NCBI GenBank assembly: GCA_946481195.1
Contig: CAMLNG010000004.1
Span: 1-27,722 of the forward strand
Reading direction: 5' to 3'
DNA: 27,722 bases
Source of the DNA: an uncultured Chromatiaceae bacterium
GTDB taxonomy: Bacteria > Pseudomonadota > Gammaproteobacteria > Enterobacterales > Alteromonadaceae
The position numbers and the translations under genes are program-made. Positions 7,377-15,172 of the stretch are shown one piece after another. How positions within the stretch are numbered: the stretch's first letter is position 1; every line of letters starts with the position of its first letter. Below the pieces are notes generated by a model, which had not been told where the DNA came from, searched no databases, and saw nothing but the letters and a program-made list of their open reading frames with translations.

Positions 7377-8201
7377 TTAGTTTTTAGCTGTGGCTTGCTG
7401 CTGTTGCAGGATCTGTACAACAGCCCGCGCCACCAAGGGTGCCGACGGATAGTTCTGGCCTGTGACTAAACGGCCATCGACTTCGATATATGGTTGTTCC
7501 GGGTCCGGTGCTTTAAACAAACCACCATGGGCTTCGATGGTCTGGCGCATGGCAAACGGCAAGTGCGGGAAATAGGCAGCGGTTTTGTCTTCATAGTCTT
7601 CCGGATAACCGGTGACTTTTTTACCGGCGAGTAGATACTGACCATTGCTGAGCTTGATGCGGACTATGCCGGCGGTGCCGTGGCACACCGCCGAGACCAC
7701 GCCATTGTGTTGTTCATAGATCTGCCGGGTGATGCGTTGCAAACCAGCATGGTCAGGCACCTGATACATCGCATTGCTGCCGCCAACGTAATACACAGCG
7801 CGATAACGGCTGGCATCAATCTGCTCCGGCGTCCGGGTTTGCGTCAGGCCCGCCATAATACGCTGGTCCTGCAGGCGTTCTGTCAGGCGTGGCCCCAGTG
7901 CTTTGGGGTCAATCGGCACTGCGCCGCCGGCCGGTGAGACAAAATCAACGGCTAAACCTGCGCTGTGAAAGGTATCCCAGGCATGCACCACTTCACCAAA
8001 GCTGATCACAGCAGGCAGTGTTGAATTGCCGTGGAATTTCTGGCTGGACAGCACAAACAACACCCGGCCATTCAGGGGCGGCACCGCTGCGGGCGCCGGT
8101 TCTGTCATAGTTGTCGTAGCCTGCGCGGTACTGAGCGGGCCGCAACAAAGCAGCACTATCAGCAGTCCTTGCAGTAGTTGTGTACATTTTCTCCAAATCA
8201 T
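7377..8201 (-). CDS. Exported DJ-1/PfpI family protein (Hsp31-like)
   Basis: 274 aa from the ATG at 8201, chosen over an ATG at 8216 because GGAG lies 9 nt before it. Signal peptide about 1-28 (LLIVLLCCGPLSTAQA). The DJ-1/PfpI fold follows: RVLFVLSS at about 46-53, a conserved Glu near 70 (SFGEVVHAWD), FVSPAGG near 87-93, and the nucleophile elbow SAVCHGTAGI with C173-H174. A cap-like region (about 95-130) and 'VTGYPEDYEDKTAAYFPHLPFAMRQTIEAHGG' resemble the Hsp31/glyoxalase-III-like branch. Family members are glyoxalases, deglycases, chaperones or proteases; which activity applies is undetermined. An exported DJ-1 protein is uncommon in the family. It lies 50 bp after the AraC-type regulator, likely its controller, and upstream of the NTF2-like gene. 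Confidence 0.87.
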   Translation of the reverse strand: MIWRKCTQLLQGLLIVLLCCGPLSTAQATTTMTEPAPAAVPPLNGRVLFVLSSQKFHGNSTLPAVISFGEVVHAWDTFHSAGLAVDFVSPAGGAVPIDPKALGPRLTERLQDQRIMAGLTQTRTPEQIDASRYRAVYYVGGSNAMYQVPDHAGLQRITRQIYEQHNGVVSAVCHGTAGIVRIKLSNGQYLLAGKKVTGYPEDYEDKTAAYFPHLPFAMRQTIEAHGGLFKAPDPEQPYIEVDGRLVTGQNYPSAPLVARAVVQILQQQQATAKN

Positions 8202-8251
8202 CGGTTCAAGCTCCATCGGTTAAAGGAGCCTTCACCCTAGGCGAAAATGTA

Positions 8252-9307
8252 TTAAATCACTGTCTTGTCAGCGGTTTCCGCACTACTGAAAGCTGTTTTC
8301 GTAGTCAGATGTTGCTCGCGAAACGCCGCCGGAGTGCATGCATTGGCTTTTTTGAACGCGGCGTAGAAGGTGGAAAGGGATTGAAAGCCGGCTGCTTCGG
8401 CAATGGCTTCCAGCGTTTGGCCGGGTTGCTCCAGTAACAAACGTTGGGTTTCGCCGACCCGTAACAGCGCAATGTACTGCTTAAACGACGTGCCGTTATT
8501 GTCATTCAGCAACTGCGACAGCCGCGCCTGCGGCAAACCAAAACGGCGGGCTAAACGCGCCAGCGTCAGGCCAGGATCCAGATAAAGTTTTTCCCGCGCC
8601 ATCAAATCAGCCAGAGCCTGCAGCTCGGCCTCAGCTTCAGCGGCCGGAATACGCCGGTCCTGATAAGGCTCGACCGGCGCTTCGCCTTGCCGCCAGGCCC
8701 AGCCGATGGCGACACACAGATACAGCACAAAAGAAAACGACAAAGCGCCGACGATATAAGAGGTAAAACCGGAAGTGAAATAAGCCAGCCAAATCAGCCA
8801 TAAACCGCCGTGCACGGCAAACAACAACCAGCGCGCACTGCCAGATGGCAAACACCGGCGCTGTTGCAGCAAGAGAGCCGTGCTGATCAGCAGATACACC
8901 AGCCACAGCCAGTTCACGGTACTGACAATAGGCCCATGCCAGACAGATGCATGGGCGGCATAAGGCCACAGCAGATTCAGCGCCAGTGCAACCAGTCCCA
9001 GCACGCTGGCATGCCAGATTTCAGCGCGGCCCAGCGTTGCTGTCAGACTGGCGCGGGTATAAAAATACAGCGCCGGCCCAATCAGCAAACAAGCCGTCAG
9101 ACCGGCCTGCATCACCGGTGCCGGTGTATCCGGCAGAAAATAAAACGCCACCGATTTACCGGTGCGCACACTGACCATCAGGATCAGCACCGCCAGGATG
9201 CGCTGCGCCAGAGCGGATTTGCCGGTCAGCCACAGATAAAGCGCCAGCGTCACACCATTAAAAGCGCCGAGCGCGGAGAAAAAAAACAACAGATGGTCGT
9301 TCAACAT
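8252..9307 (-). CDS. Membrane-embedded AraC-family transcriptional regulator
   Basis: 351 aa. The N-terminal 205 residues hold about seven hydrophobic segments (near 6-28, 36-48, 65-85, 100-115, 130-148, 160-180, 183-203). A cytosolic linker follows (206-240) and then the two-HTH AraC/XylS DNA-binding domain (about 247-333: LARLARRFGLPQARLSQLLN, then AIAEAAGFQSLSTFYAAFKK and TPAAFREQ). This layout is typical of membrane-bound AraC regulators that sense a membrane or periplasmic signal. The start has CAGGA 8 nt upstream. Its stop is 50 bp before the DJ-1 gene and its start 48 bp after the CadC-like stop, so it may share transcripts with both. The likely target is the DJ-1/NTF2 pair; that is inferred from position only. 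Confidence 0.88.
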   Translation of the reverse strand: MLNDHLLFFFSALGAFNGVTLALYLWLTGKSALAQRILAVLILMVSVRTGKSVAFYFLPDTPAPVMQAGLTACLLIGPALYFYTRASLTATLGRAEIWHASVLGLVALALNLLWPYAAHASVWHGPIVSTVNWLWLVYLLISTALLLQQRRCLPSGSARWLLFAVHGGLWLIWLAYFTSGFTSYIVGALSFSFVLYLCVAIGWAWRQGEAPVEPYQDRRIPAAEAEAELQALADLMAREKLYLDPGLTLARLARRFGLPQARLSQLLNDNNGTSFKQYIALLRVGETQRLLLEQPGQTLEAIAEAAGFQSLSTFYAAFKKANACTPAAFREQHLTTKTAFSSAETADKTVI

Positions 9308-9355
9308 GGCCAGTCCTGTGCCGTGCGGGACAAAAAATGTTACTGAATCATCCGG

Positions 9356-11500
9356 TTATTGCGGCGTTGCCGCAACAGGTTTTAACATTTTAATATCGCC
9401 CTGCATCGCGTCCATTTGCGCTATGGTCAGGTCGCCATAAGGCGTGACGTCAAAATGCCAAATCAGATTACCGCTTTTCACCAGCTGCACCGCTTCCGCC
9501 GCGTTGTCCGGCCCGCCATGTTGTGCGTCACTCTTTGCGCCACTTTGCGCATCACCGAGCGCCAGCCGCCAGATATAGTCGTGTTTTGACCAGTCCGACT
9601 GCCAGTACAACTGATTGCCGCGGATACGGATATTCTGCATCTGATGCGACTGTTGTGGTTGCAACTGCTGCAATAACTGCAGTTGTCCACTGTCAATAAC
9701 GGCGCCGGCGGTCTGATACCAGGCCAGATCCCGGTGCACCAGCCAGCGCTGCTGCGTGCTGTCAAAATAGACATTATCAGCGGCCAGCGCCTGTTGCTGC
9801 AGCAGCCGGCCCTGCAGGTTATACAGCCGCACCGTTTGACCATCAAAGGAAAATAACCGCTCGTTATCGACCCAGCCGAGGTTCAACAGCGTGCTCTGTG
9901 CCTGACTGGCAAATTGCAGCAGTGTATTTTGCCGGTCGTACAACACAAGATCCAAATCGCGGTTGGACAGCAGCATCGACAAGTCCGGCCGCCATTCGAG
10001 AAAATTGACAAAGTCATAGCCCTGATACTGCGACAACTGCTGCACCCGGCCCTGGCTATGCAGATAGACCTCACAGACGCCGCTGCGTCTGGACATAAAA
10101 GCCGTTTCGCCAAGGCTGTTGCTGACCGGCAGATAATCGATACTGGAGGTGGAAAACACCGGCAAATTGTCTTTATCGCGGATATCGACCTGCCAGGCTT
10201 CGAGGCCGGTAAAAAGCCGGCCGCGCTGGTCGATGCCAAGGCTGGTAAAGAGCCCCTGCGCGGTACTGAACACCGTGTATTGCCGGCCATCCGGCGCTTT
10301 GGCCAATAAAGACGTGTGTTTGGCATTGTCGTTGGTGACCATCACGCCTTGCGTCGGGTCAAAGGCAATCAGCCAGACCGGATAAGACCAGCGCAGTTTG
10401 ACCTGGCCGCTGATATCAATCAGCAGGCTCTGATGCTGGGCGTCTTTGAGCAGATAAAACACTTCGCCCTGCCAGCCCTTGACGGCACTGACCAGCTGCT
10501 GGCCGGGCTGCAATGGCACCGGCACCGGCACCCATTCGCGGGTCGCCGTGCGGTACAGATATGCCAGCCACTTCTTTTGTTGCTGTTGTTTTTGCTGCAG
10601 CACCAGCACCAGTTCCTCAGCGCTTTGCCAGACCGGCTTTTGCGCCTGCAGACAAGCAACAGGGTCAGCGATATGGCTGACGGCGCCGGTAGCCGAGCGG
10701 ATTTGTAATTCACAGCTGTCTTCGCGGAAATGCCAGAACGTCAGCAGTTTCTGGCTGTCGTGCCAGGCCGGTTTGACGATGCGTTCGTCAAAACGCTGCT
10801 GATACAGCACTTGGCCCGCTTTGTCAGTGATTTCAAGGCTGTATACATCTTTGATATAGGCCAGCAGGTCGGCGACCGGGTGTGCGTCGACATCAAATTC
10901 GGTACCCAGCGCATAACTGACATCCCGCACTTCATATTGCGGCGGCGCGGCCGGCTTGTCAGTGCCAAAAGACGCCACAGCGCGAAAGCCGGCAATGGCC
11001 GCCAGCAATACCAAAGCGGAGCCATACAGCTGCCAGCGTGGCCAGGCCGATAGTTGCCAGCGGCGTGGCGTGGCGGGCGCGGTGAAAATAGGCGCTATTG
11101 TCAGGACTGACGTTTCTGGCGCAGCCGGTTCGGCCATCATCACTGCGGCGATAAAACAATAACCTTTTTTCGGAATCGTTTTAATGTAACGGGGTTGGCG
11201 GCTGGCGTCGTCCAGCAGTTTTCTGAGTTTGGTCAACAACTGATACAGGCTGTTTTGCTCGACCACTAAATGCGGCCACAGCTGTTGCTGCAAGAAGTCC
11301 TGGCTCAGCACTTCGCCCGGCTGTTGCAGAAATAACAGCAATAACTCGGCGACCTTCGGCTCCAGTTTGCTCGTCGTGCCGTCCGGTATATACAGCAACA
11401 TATCCTGCGCCGGCTGAAATTCAAAATCACCAAAGCGCCAGTTCACCGCAGGCGCTGTGCTGACCGACGCTGAATTTGGCGGTAAAAATGCTGCTGACAA
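9356..11500 (-). CDS. CadC-like membrane-spanning winged-helix regulator with periplasmic propeller
   Basis: 714 aa. Residues 22-118 form an OmpR/CadC-type winged helix (FGDFEFQP, LEPKVAELLLLFLQQPGEVLSQDFLQQQLWP, NSLYQLLTKLRKLLDD, YIKTIPKKGYCFI). A proline-rich linker follows (124-146), then one transmembrane helix (about 157-176, ALVLLAAIAGFRAV) and a large periplasmic region (about 185-714) with repeated four-strand blades typical of TolB-like beta-propellers (for example 'PAWHDSQKLLTFWHF', 'WVDNERLFSFDGQTVRLYNLQGRLL'). CadC-type proteins sense a periplasmic signal and bind DNA directly without phosphorylation. It is divergent from the DUF5916 outer-membrane gene across 188 bp, its probable target. 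The ATG at 11500 lacks a strong SD. The ligand is unknown. Confidence 0.88.
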   Translation of the reverse strand: MSAAFLPPNSASVSTAPAVNWRFGDFEFQPAQDMLLYIPDGTTSKLEPKVAELLLLFLQQPGEVLSQDFLQQQLWPHLVVEQNSLYQLLTKLRKLLDDASRQPRYIKTIPKKGYCFIAAVMMAEPAAPETSVLTIAPIFTAPATPRRWQLSAWPRWQLYGSALVLLAAIAGFRAVASFGTDKPAAPPQYEVRDVSYALGTEFDVDAHPVADLLAYIKDVYSLEITDKAGQVLYQQRFDERIVKPAWHDSQKLLTFWHFREDSCELQIRSATGAVSHIADPVACLQAQKPVWQSAEELVLVLQQKQQQQKKWLAYLYRTATREWVPVPVPLQPGQQLVSAVKGWQGEVFYLLKDAQHQSLLIDISGQVKLRWSYPVWLIAFDPTQGVMVTNDNAKHTSLLAKAPDGRQYTVFSTAQGLFTSLGIDQRGRLFTGLEAWQVDIRDKDNLPVFSTSSIDYLPVSNSLGETAFMSRRSGVCEVYLHSQGRVQQLSQYQGYDFVNFLEWRPDLSMLLSNRDLDLVLYDRQNTLLQFASQAQSTLLNLGWVDNERLFSFDGQTVRLYNLQGRLLQQQALAADNVYFDSTQQRWLVHRDLAWYQTAGAVIDSGQLQLLQQLQPQQSHQMQNIRIRGNQLYWQSDWSKHDYIWRLALGDAQSGAKSDAQHGGPDNAAEAVQLVKSGNLIWHFDVTPYGDLTIAQMDAMQGDIKMLKPVAATPQ

Positions 11501-11524
11501 ATCACACTCTGCTGGTTGTTTGCA

Positions 11525-11537
11525 GTACCTGCGGTAC
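11525..11537. promoter_or_regulatory. Short inverted repeat in CadC/DUF5916 divergent region
   Basis: GTACC-TGC-GGTAC, a perfect 5-bp inverted repeat followed by CTG so that AGTACCTG and GGTACCTG also form an imperfect direct repeat. It lies 25 bp upstream of the CadC-like ATG and could be an operator. The rest of the 188-bp divergent region shows no convincing promoter to me. Confidence 0.3.
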
Positions 11538-11688
11538 CTGGCTGACGATGTGTCTGATCCTCAGGCTGCCGCCGCTGAAAGTCAATGCAACAAAGACTTT
11601 ACACAGCATTCTTCAGGAAAAATTCAGAAAAATCAGCCCACCAACCTGCTGCAATGCCGGCCTGTTTTTTTGTTTTGGCTGAGCCCTT

Positions 11689-14016
11689 ATGCACCTGTTC
11701 TCACTTTTACCAAAAACCAAGCGCCACCCTTTGTGGTTAGTTACAGCCACCCTGCTGAGCCTGCCCGGCATCAGCGCCGCCACTACTTCGAATAGCGCGC
11801 CGGATACCACGCCGGATACCACGCCGGATATCACTATCGACGGCCGTTTTGACGAACCGCAGTGGCAACAGGCCGAGCTGTTCAACACCTTTTATCAGGT
11901 CGTGCCGGCCAGCCGCAGTGCACATCAGGACAAAGCGCAGGCACGTATTTTCAGCAACGCCGAGGGGATATATGTCGGCATCACCAACTTTCAGGCCAAA
12001 GGCGCGCGGCAGAAACAATACAACCTGCAGGACGCTTTTATGCAGGCTGACTTTAACAACATCATCGTCGATTTCGCCGGCGACGGCAGCGCCGCCTATT
12101 TGTTTTCGATGACGCTCGGCGGTGGTATTCAGGATTCGGCGATGACGCCGCAACTGACCACAGACGAAGACTGGGATGGCATCTGGCAGGTCGCGCATCA
12201 GGAAACCGATAACTATTGGACCAGCGAATTCTTTTTGCCCTGGAGTTCAGTGTCGTTTCGCCACCGCGTGCAGGCCGACGGCCAGTCGAAAATTGGCGTG
12301 TCGGTGCAACTTTATGATTTAGCGAAAAATCATGTGTACGGCACGCAGGCACAAAGTTTGGCGCACAGTGACTTTTATCTGGGCATGCCAAAGCTGGTGG
12401 CCGAAGTACCGGCGCAGGCGCACTGGCAGGTACTGCCTTATCTGACCCAGCAATATGATGCGCTGAAGCAACAACATAACACCGAAGCTGGCCTCGATTT
12501 GATATACCAGCCGGCCCATCACCAGCAAATCAGCCTGGCGCTGAATCCGGATTTTGGTCAGGTCGACAGCGACGAGCTGGTGCTCAATTACAGCAACGTC
12601 GAAACGCTGTATACCGACAAAAGGCCGTTTTTCACCCAGGATCTCAGCCTGTTCAGTACCTTGTCGCTGAACGACAGCCAGATGATCCACACTCGTCGCA
12701 TCGGTGCCGGCAGTGACGATGGCAGCACTTTTATCACACCGATTGACGCGGCCGTGCGGGCCACCCATCAGGGCGAATCGATTAATGTCGGCGCTTTTGC
12801 CGTGCAGGAAGACTCGCTGGCATCAGGCGCCGGCAAAGCCTTTTACGCCGCCCGCACCACCTGGCGGAACGAACACTGGCAAAGCGGCCTGCTGGCGACC
12901 CGCACCGAACGGCCGGGCCTGCAGCGTGAAGCCGACACCCTGACCTGGGACAGCCAGTATCAGAGCAGCAGCTGGTCCTTTCAAAGCGCTTTGGCGCAAA
13001 GCGTGATCCGCGAGCAGCAGGGCGTGGACAAGGGCGTGGCCAGCACCGAAAACGGTATGGCGCTGTTTGCCAGCGGCAAATATCAGTTTACGCCGCTGTT
13101 TGATGTCGGCTTTGAGCTGCAACGGCTGGACGATACGTTTGATAACAACGACTTAGGCTATATGCAGCGCAATAACTGGCGCGAGCAGGCGCTGCTTGGC
13201 AGTTATGCCATCAGCCCGGATTTTGCCGGCCTGAGCCGACTGAAACACAAACTGCGGCTTAGCTACCAAACCGATGATAACGGCTTAAAACTCGCCGCCA
13301 AACAGCTGTATTTACTGGCGTTGCTCCACAACACCGGCGCCCAGACCGAACTACAGCTGGTCTATCAGACCGGCGGCTGGCAGGACAATATCGGTTATAA
13401 CAGCGAGGCATTTGCACAGCCAGCGACCTGGAGCCGGCGTCTGATGTATATCAGCCCTTATGTCGGCGAGCTGACCTGGGCCGCCAGTATTCAGCTCGAT
13501 GAACAGGGTTTTGACGGCCTGGCGCGCCAGTTTGGCCTGGACCTGACCTGGTTACCGCACGCCAACTGGACGCTGAATTTTAATAACTTTTACCGCGAAG
13601 GCGACGGCTGGCTTATTGGCAACCGGCTGAATCAGTTCAGCAGTTACGACAGTGAGTTATTCGCCAGTAACTTTAAAATCGCAGGTCTTTTGACCGATCA
13701 GCTGGAATTTGGCCTGCAGCTGCAATGGGCCTTATTAGAAGCGCGCAGCCAGCAGATCTGGCAAATCCGCCAGCGTCAGGTGTATGCCGACCCCAACGCA
13801 GCGGACAGCAGCTTCAACGACCAGCGCCTGACCGCGCAGTTTAAACTGCGCTACAAAATCGGTGCTTATTCCGACCTCTATCTGGTCTACAACCGCGGCG
13901 GCGCTTTGTACACGCCAGGGCAACAGCCAACAGAAGCCTGGCTGCCAGCGGTTGCCGACTTATGGCAAGCGCCAAACCAAAGCCTGTGGACGGCCAAAGT
14001 GCGTTATGCGTTTTAA
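11689..14016 (+). CDS. DUF5916 outer-membrane protein with CBM9-like N-terminal domain
   Basis: 775 aa. Signal peptide about 1-31 (LVTATLLSLPGISA). A short Pro/Asp/Thr repeat follows (about 37-49). Residues 50-225 form a carbohydrate-binding-module-9-like beta-sandwich (IDGRFDEPQWQQA, ARIFSNAEGIYVGITNF, WDGIWQVAHQETDNYWTSEFFLPWSSVSF). Residues 240-775 are a DUF5916 region with many alternating strands (LDLIYQPAHHQQISLALNPDFGQVDSDELVLNYSNVET, RPFFTQDLSLF) that ends in a terminal Phe (VRYAF), the usual beta-barrel C-terminus. It therefore probably sits in the outer membrane. DUF5916 proteins have no firmly assigned biochemistry; a role in glycan or surface metabolism is suggested by the CBM9-like part only. 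The start has no strong SD but gives the best signal peptide. It is convergent with the PepSY gene, 22 bp away. Confidence 0.88.
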   Translation: MHLFSLLPKTKRHPLWLVTATLLSLPGISAATTSNSAPDTTPDTTPDITIDGRFDEPQWQQAELFNTFYQVVPASRSAHQDKAQARIFSNAEGIYVGITNFQAKGARQKQYNLQDAFMQADFNNIIVDFAGDGSAAYLFSMTLGGGIQDSAMTPQLTTDEDWDGIWQVAHQETDNYWTSEFFLPWSSVSFRHRVQADGQSKIGVSVQLYDLAKNHVYGTQAQSLAHSDFYLGMPKLVAEVPAQAHWQVLPYLTQQYDALKQQHNTEAGLDLIYQPAHHQQISLALNPDFGQVDSDELVLNYSNVETLYTDKRPFFTQDLSLFSTLSLNDSQMIHTRRIGAGSDDGSTFITPIDAAVRATHQGESINVGAFAVQEDSLASGAGKAFYAARTTWRNEHWQSGLLATRTERPGLQREADTLTWDSQYQSSSWSFQSALAQSVIREQQGVDKGVASTENGMALFASGKYQFTPLFDVGFELQRLDDTFDNNDLGYMQRNNWREQALLGSYAISPDFAGLSRLKHKLRLSYQTDDNGLKLAAKQLYLLALLHNTGAQTELQLVYQTGGWQDNIGYNSEAFAQPATWSRRLMYISPYVGELTWAASIQLDEQGFDGLARQFGLDLTWLPHANWTLNFNNFYREGDGWLIGNRLNQFSSYDSELFASNFKIAGLLTDQLEFGLQLQWALLEARSQQIWQIRQRQVYADPNAADSSFNDQRLTAQFKLRYKIGAYSDLYLVYNRGGALYTPGQQPTEAWLPAVADLWQAPNQSLWTAKVRYAF
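11799..11834 (+). repeat. In-frame 12-bp tandem repeat, three units
   Basis: GCCGGATACCAC occurs twice in tandem, followed by a third copy with one change (GCCGGATATCAC). It encodes a PDTT-PDTT-PDIT linker between signal peptide and the CBM9-like domain. Being a multiple of three, unit gain or loss would change linker length without frameshift. Confidence 0.85.
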
Positions 14017-14038
14017 CTGATGGCAAGAAGCTGCGAAC

Positions 14039-15157
14039 TCAGCGCTGCGCGGCAGGAGCAGATTCTTTTTGCAACCGGCCCTGACGCCAGCGCCAGCCGA
14101 ACCACCACAGCAACGCTGGCAACAGGCCGGCAGCAAACAGCAGCCACAGATACAGCGGGCCGCCGACCGCCGCCACATGCAGCGGATAAATCAGCTGGCT
14201 GAGCTGCCGCCCCGGCGCCAAATCTGTGGCGCGCTGCAGCGACAACAGGCTGCCGTCCGGTGCCAGCCTGACAACAGAGCGACCGTTCGGATGCCACTCC
14301 GCCGGCAGCTGAGCGCGAAACTGCACTGCATCTGCCGGAGATTTGCGAAAACTGGCCAGCCGCAGCTGCGCTTCGGGCAACGCCTGACGGGCATTGCTGA
14401 GCCACAGTCCCCAATCGGCTGCGGTCAATGCAGTGGCCTCAAACAGCGGTTCCGGTGCGGCTTTTGGCTGCGGCGGGTCTTGCAGCACCCAGCTGAAAAA
14501 CTGCTGGGTTTGCGCGTTATAAGCCATCGCAGTGCCGGTGATCACCACCAGCAGTAACAACGGCAGGCTCAGTACCCCAATCACATAATGCCATTGCCGG
14601 TCGCGTTGCCAATCAGGTAAAGCACGGGCCCGCAATGGGAGTTTCAGCATGCGCCAGCGCCGCGGCCATTGGGTTTTCAGCCCGGCGATAAGCAGTAATA
14701 AAGCGCCAAGCCCGACGATGCCGGTCAGCTGATGTTTCCAGGATTTGACGAACAGGTACAGATGCAGCTGATAACACCAGTCCAGCACATCACTGTAAGG
14801 CGCGCGGCTTAGTAACAGTTGCGGTGTTTCGGCAGCCGTGGCCGGCACAGACCAATATTCCAGCGTGCCGTCATGGCGGGACAATTCCAGCCAGGGCCGC
14901 TCTGCGTGCGGCAGCCGGGCAAAGCCATACTGGCTTTGATCAAGCTGGTTCAGTGTACGGCCCTGTAACTGCGGGTCGTCCACCAAACTGATTTCCAGCT
15001 GCGGATACAGCCATTGCAGCAGCGGATTTTTAAACAGCAAAATGCTGCCGGTCAGACAGACCAACAGCAACAGTGCGCCAAGCCAAAGCCCGAGCAAGCG
15101 ATGCCAGAACCGGCTGCGCAGCAGGTTCACTGGCAGCACCAGCCGCTTTTTCGCCAC
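14039..15157 (-). CDS. PepSY-associated transmembrane protein
   Basis: 372 aa. PepSY_TM layout: an N-terminal basic stretch and TM1 (about 18-42, FWHRLLGLWLGALLLLVCLTGSIL), a periplasmic part with PepSY-like segments (50-125), TM2 (about 143-163 after CYQLHLYLFVKSWKHQLTGIVG), TM3 (about 190-212, HYVIGVLSLPLLLLVVITGTAMAY), a second periplasmic part (about 213-330), and TM4 (about 335-358, PLYLWLLFAAGLLPALLWWFGWRW). Proteins of this kind are commonly next to siderophore receptors and some act as inner-membrane ferric-siderophore reductases; His residues in the helices (H19, H136, H146, H190, H327) fit haem or metal contacts, by inference. It starts 15 bp after the TonB receptor stop on the same strand, so it should share the Fur-controlled transcript. 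Confidence 0.9.
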   Translation of the reverse strand: MAKKRLVLPVNLLRSRFWHRLLGLWLGALLLLVCLTGSILLFKNPLLQWLYPQLEISLVDDPQLQGRTLNQLDQSQYGFARLPHAERPWLELSRHDGTLEYWSVPATAAETPQLLLSRAPYSDVLDWCYQLHLYLFVKSWKHQLTGIVGLGALLLLIAGLKTQWPRRWRMLKLPLRARALPDWQRDRQWHYVIGVLSLPLLLLVVITGTAMAYNAQTQQFFSWVLQDPPQPKAAPEPLFEATALTAADWGLWLSNARQALPEAQLRLASFRKSPADAVQFRAQLPAEWHPNGRSVVRLAPDGSLLSLQRATDLAPGRQLSQLIYPLHVAAVGGPLYLWLLFAAGLLPALLWWFGWRWRQGRLQKESAPAAQR

Positions 15158-15172
15158 GGAAACAACGCAGGT

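Noticed and set aside
8140..8201. Lipoprotein signal on the DJ-1 protein
   Set aside because: The Cys pair lies in the hydrophobic core (VLLCCGP) and does not match a lipobox; a normal cleavage site after AQA fits better.
9359..9375. Hairpin at the 3' end of the CadC-like gene as terminator
   Set aside because: TTGCGGC-GTT-GCCGCAA lies partly inside the coding end and has no T-tract on the minus strand.
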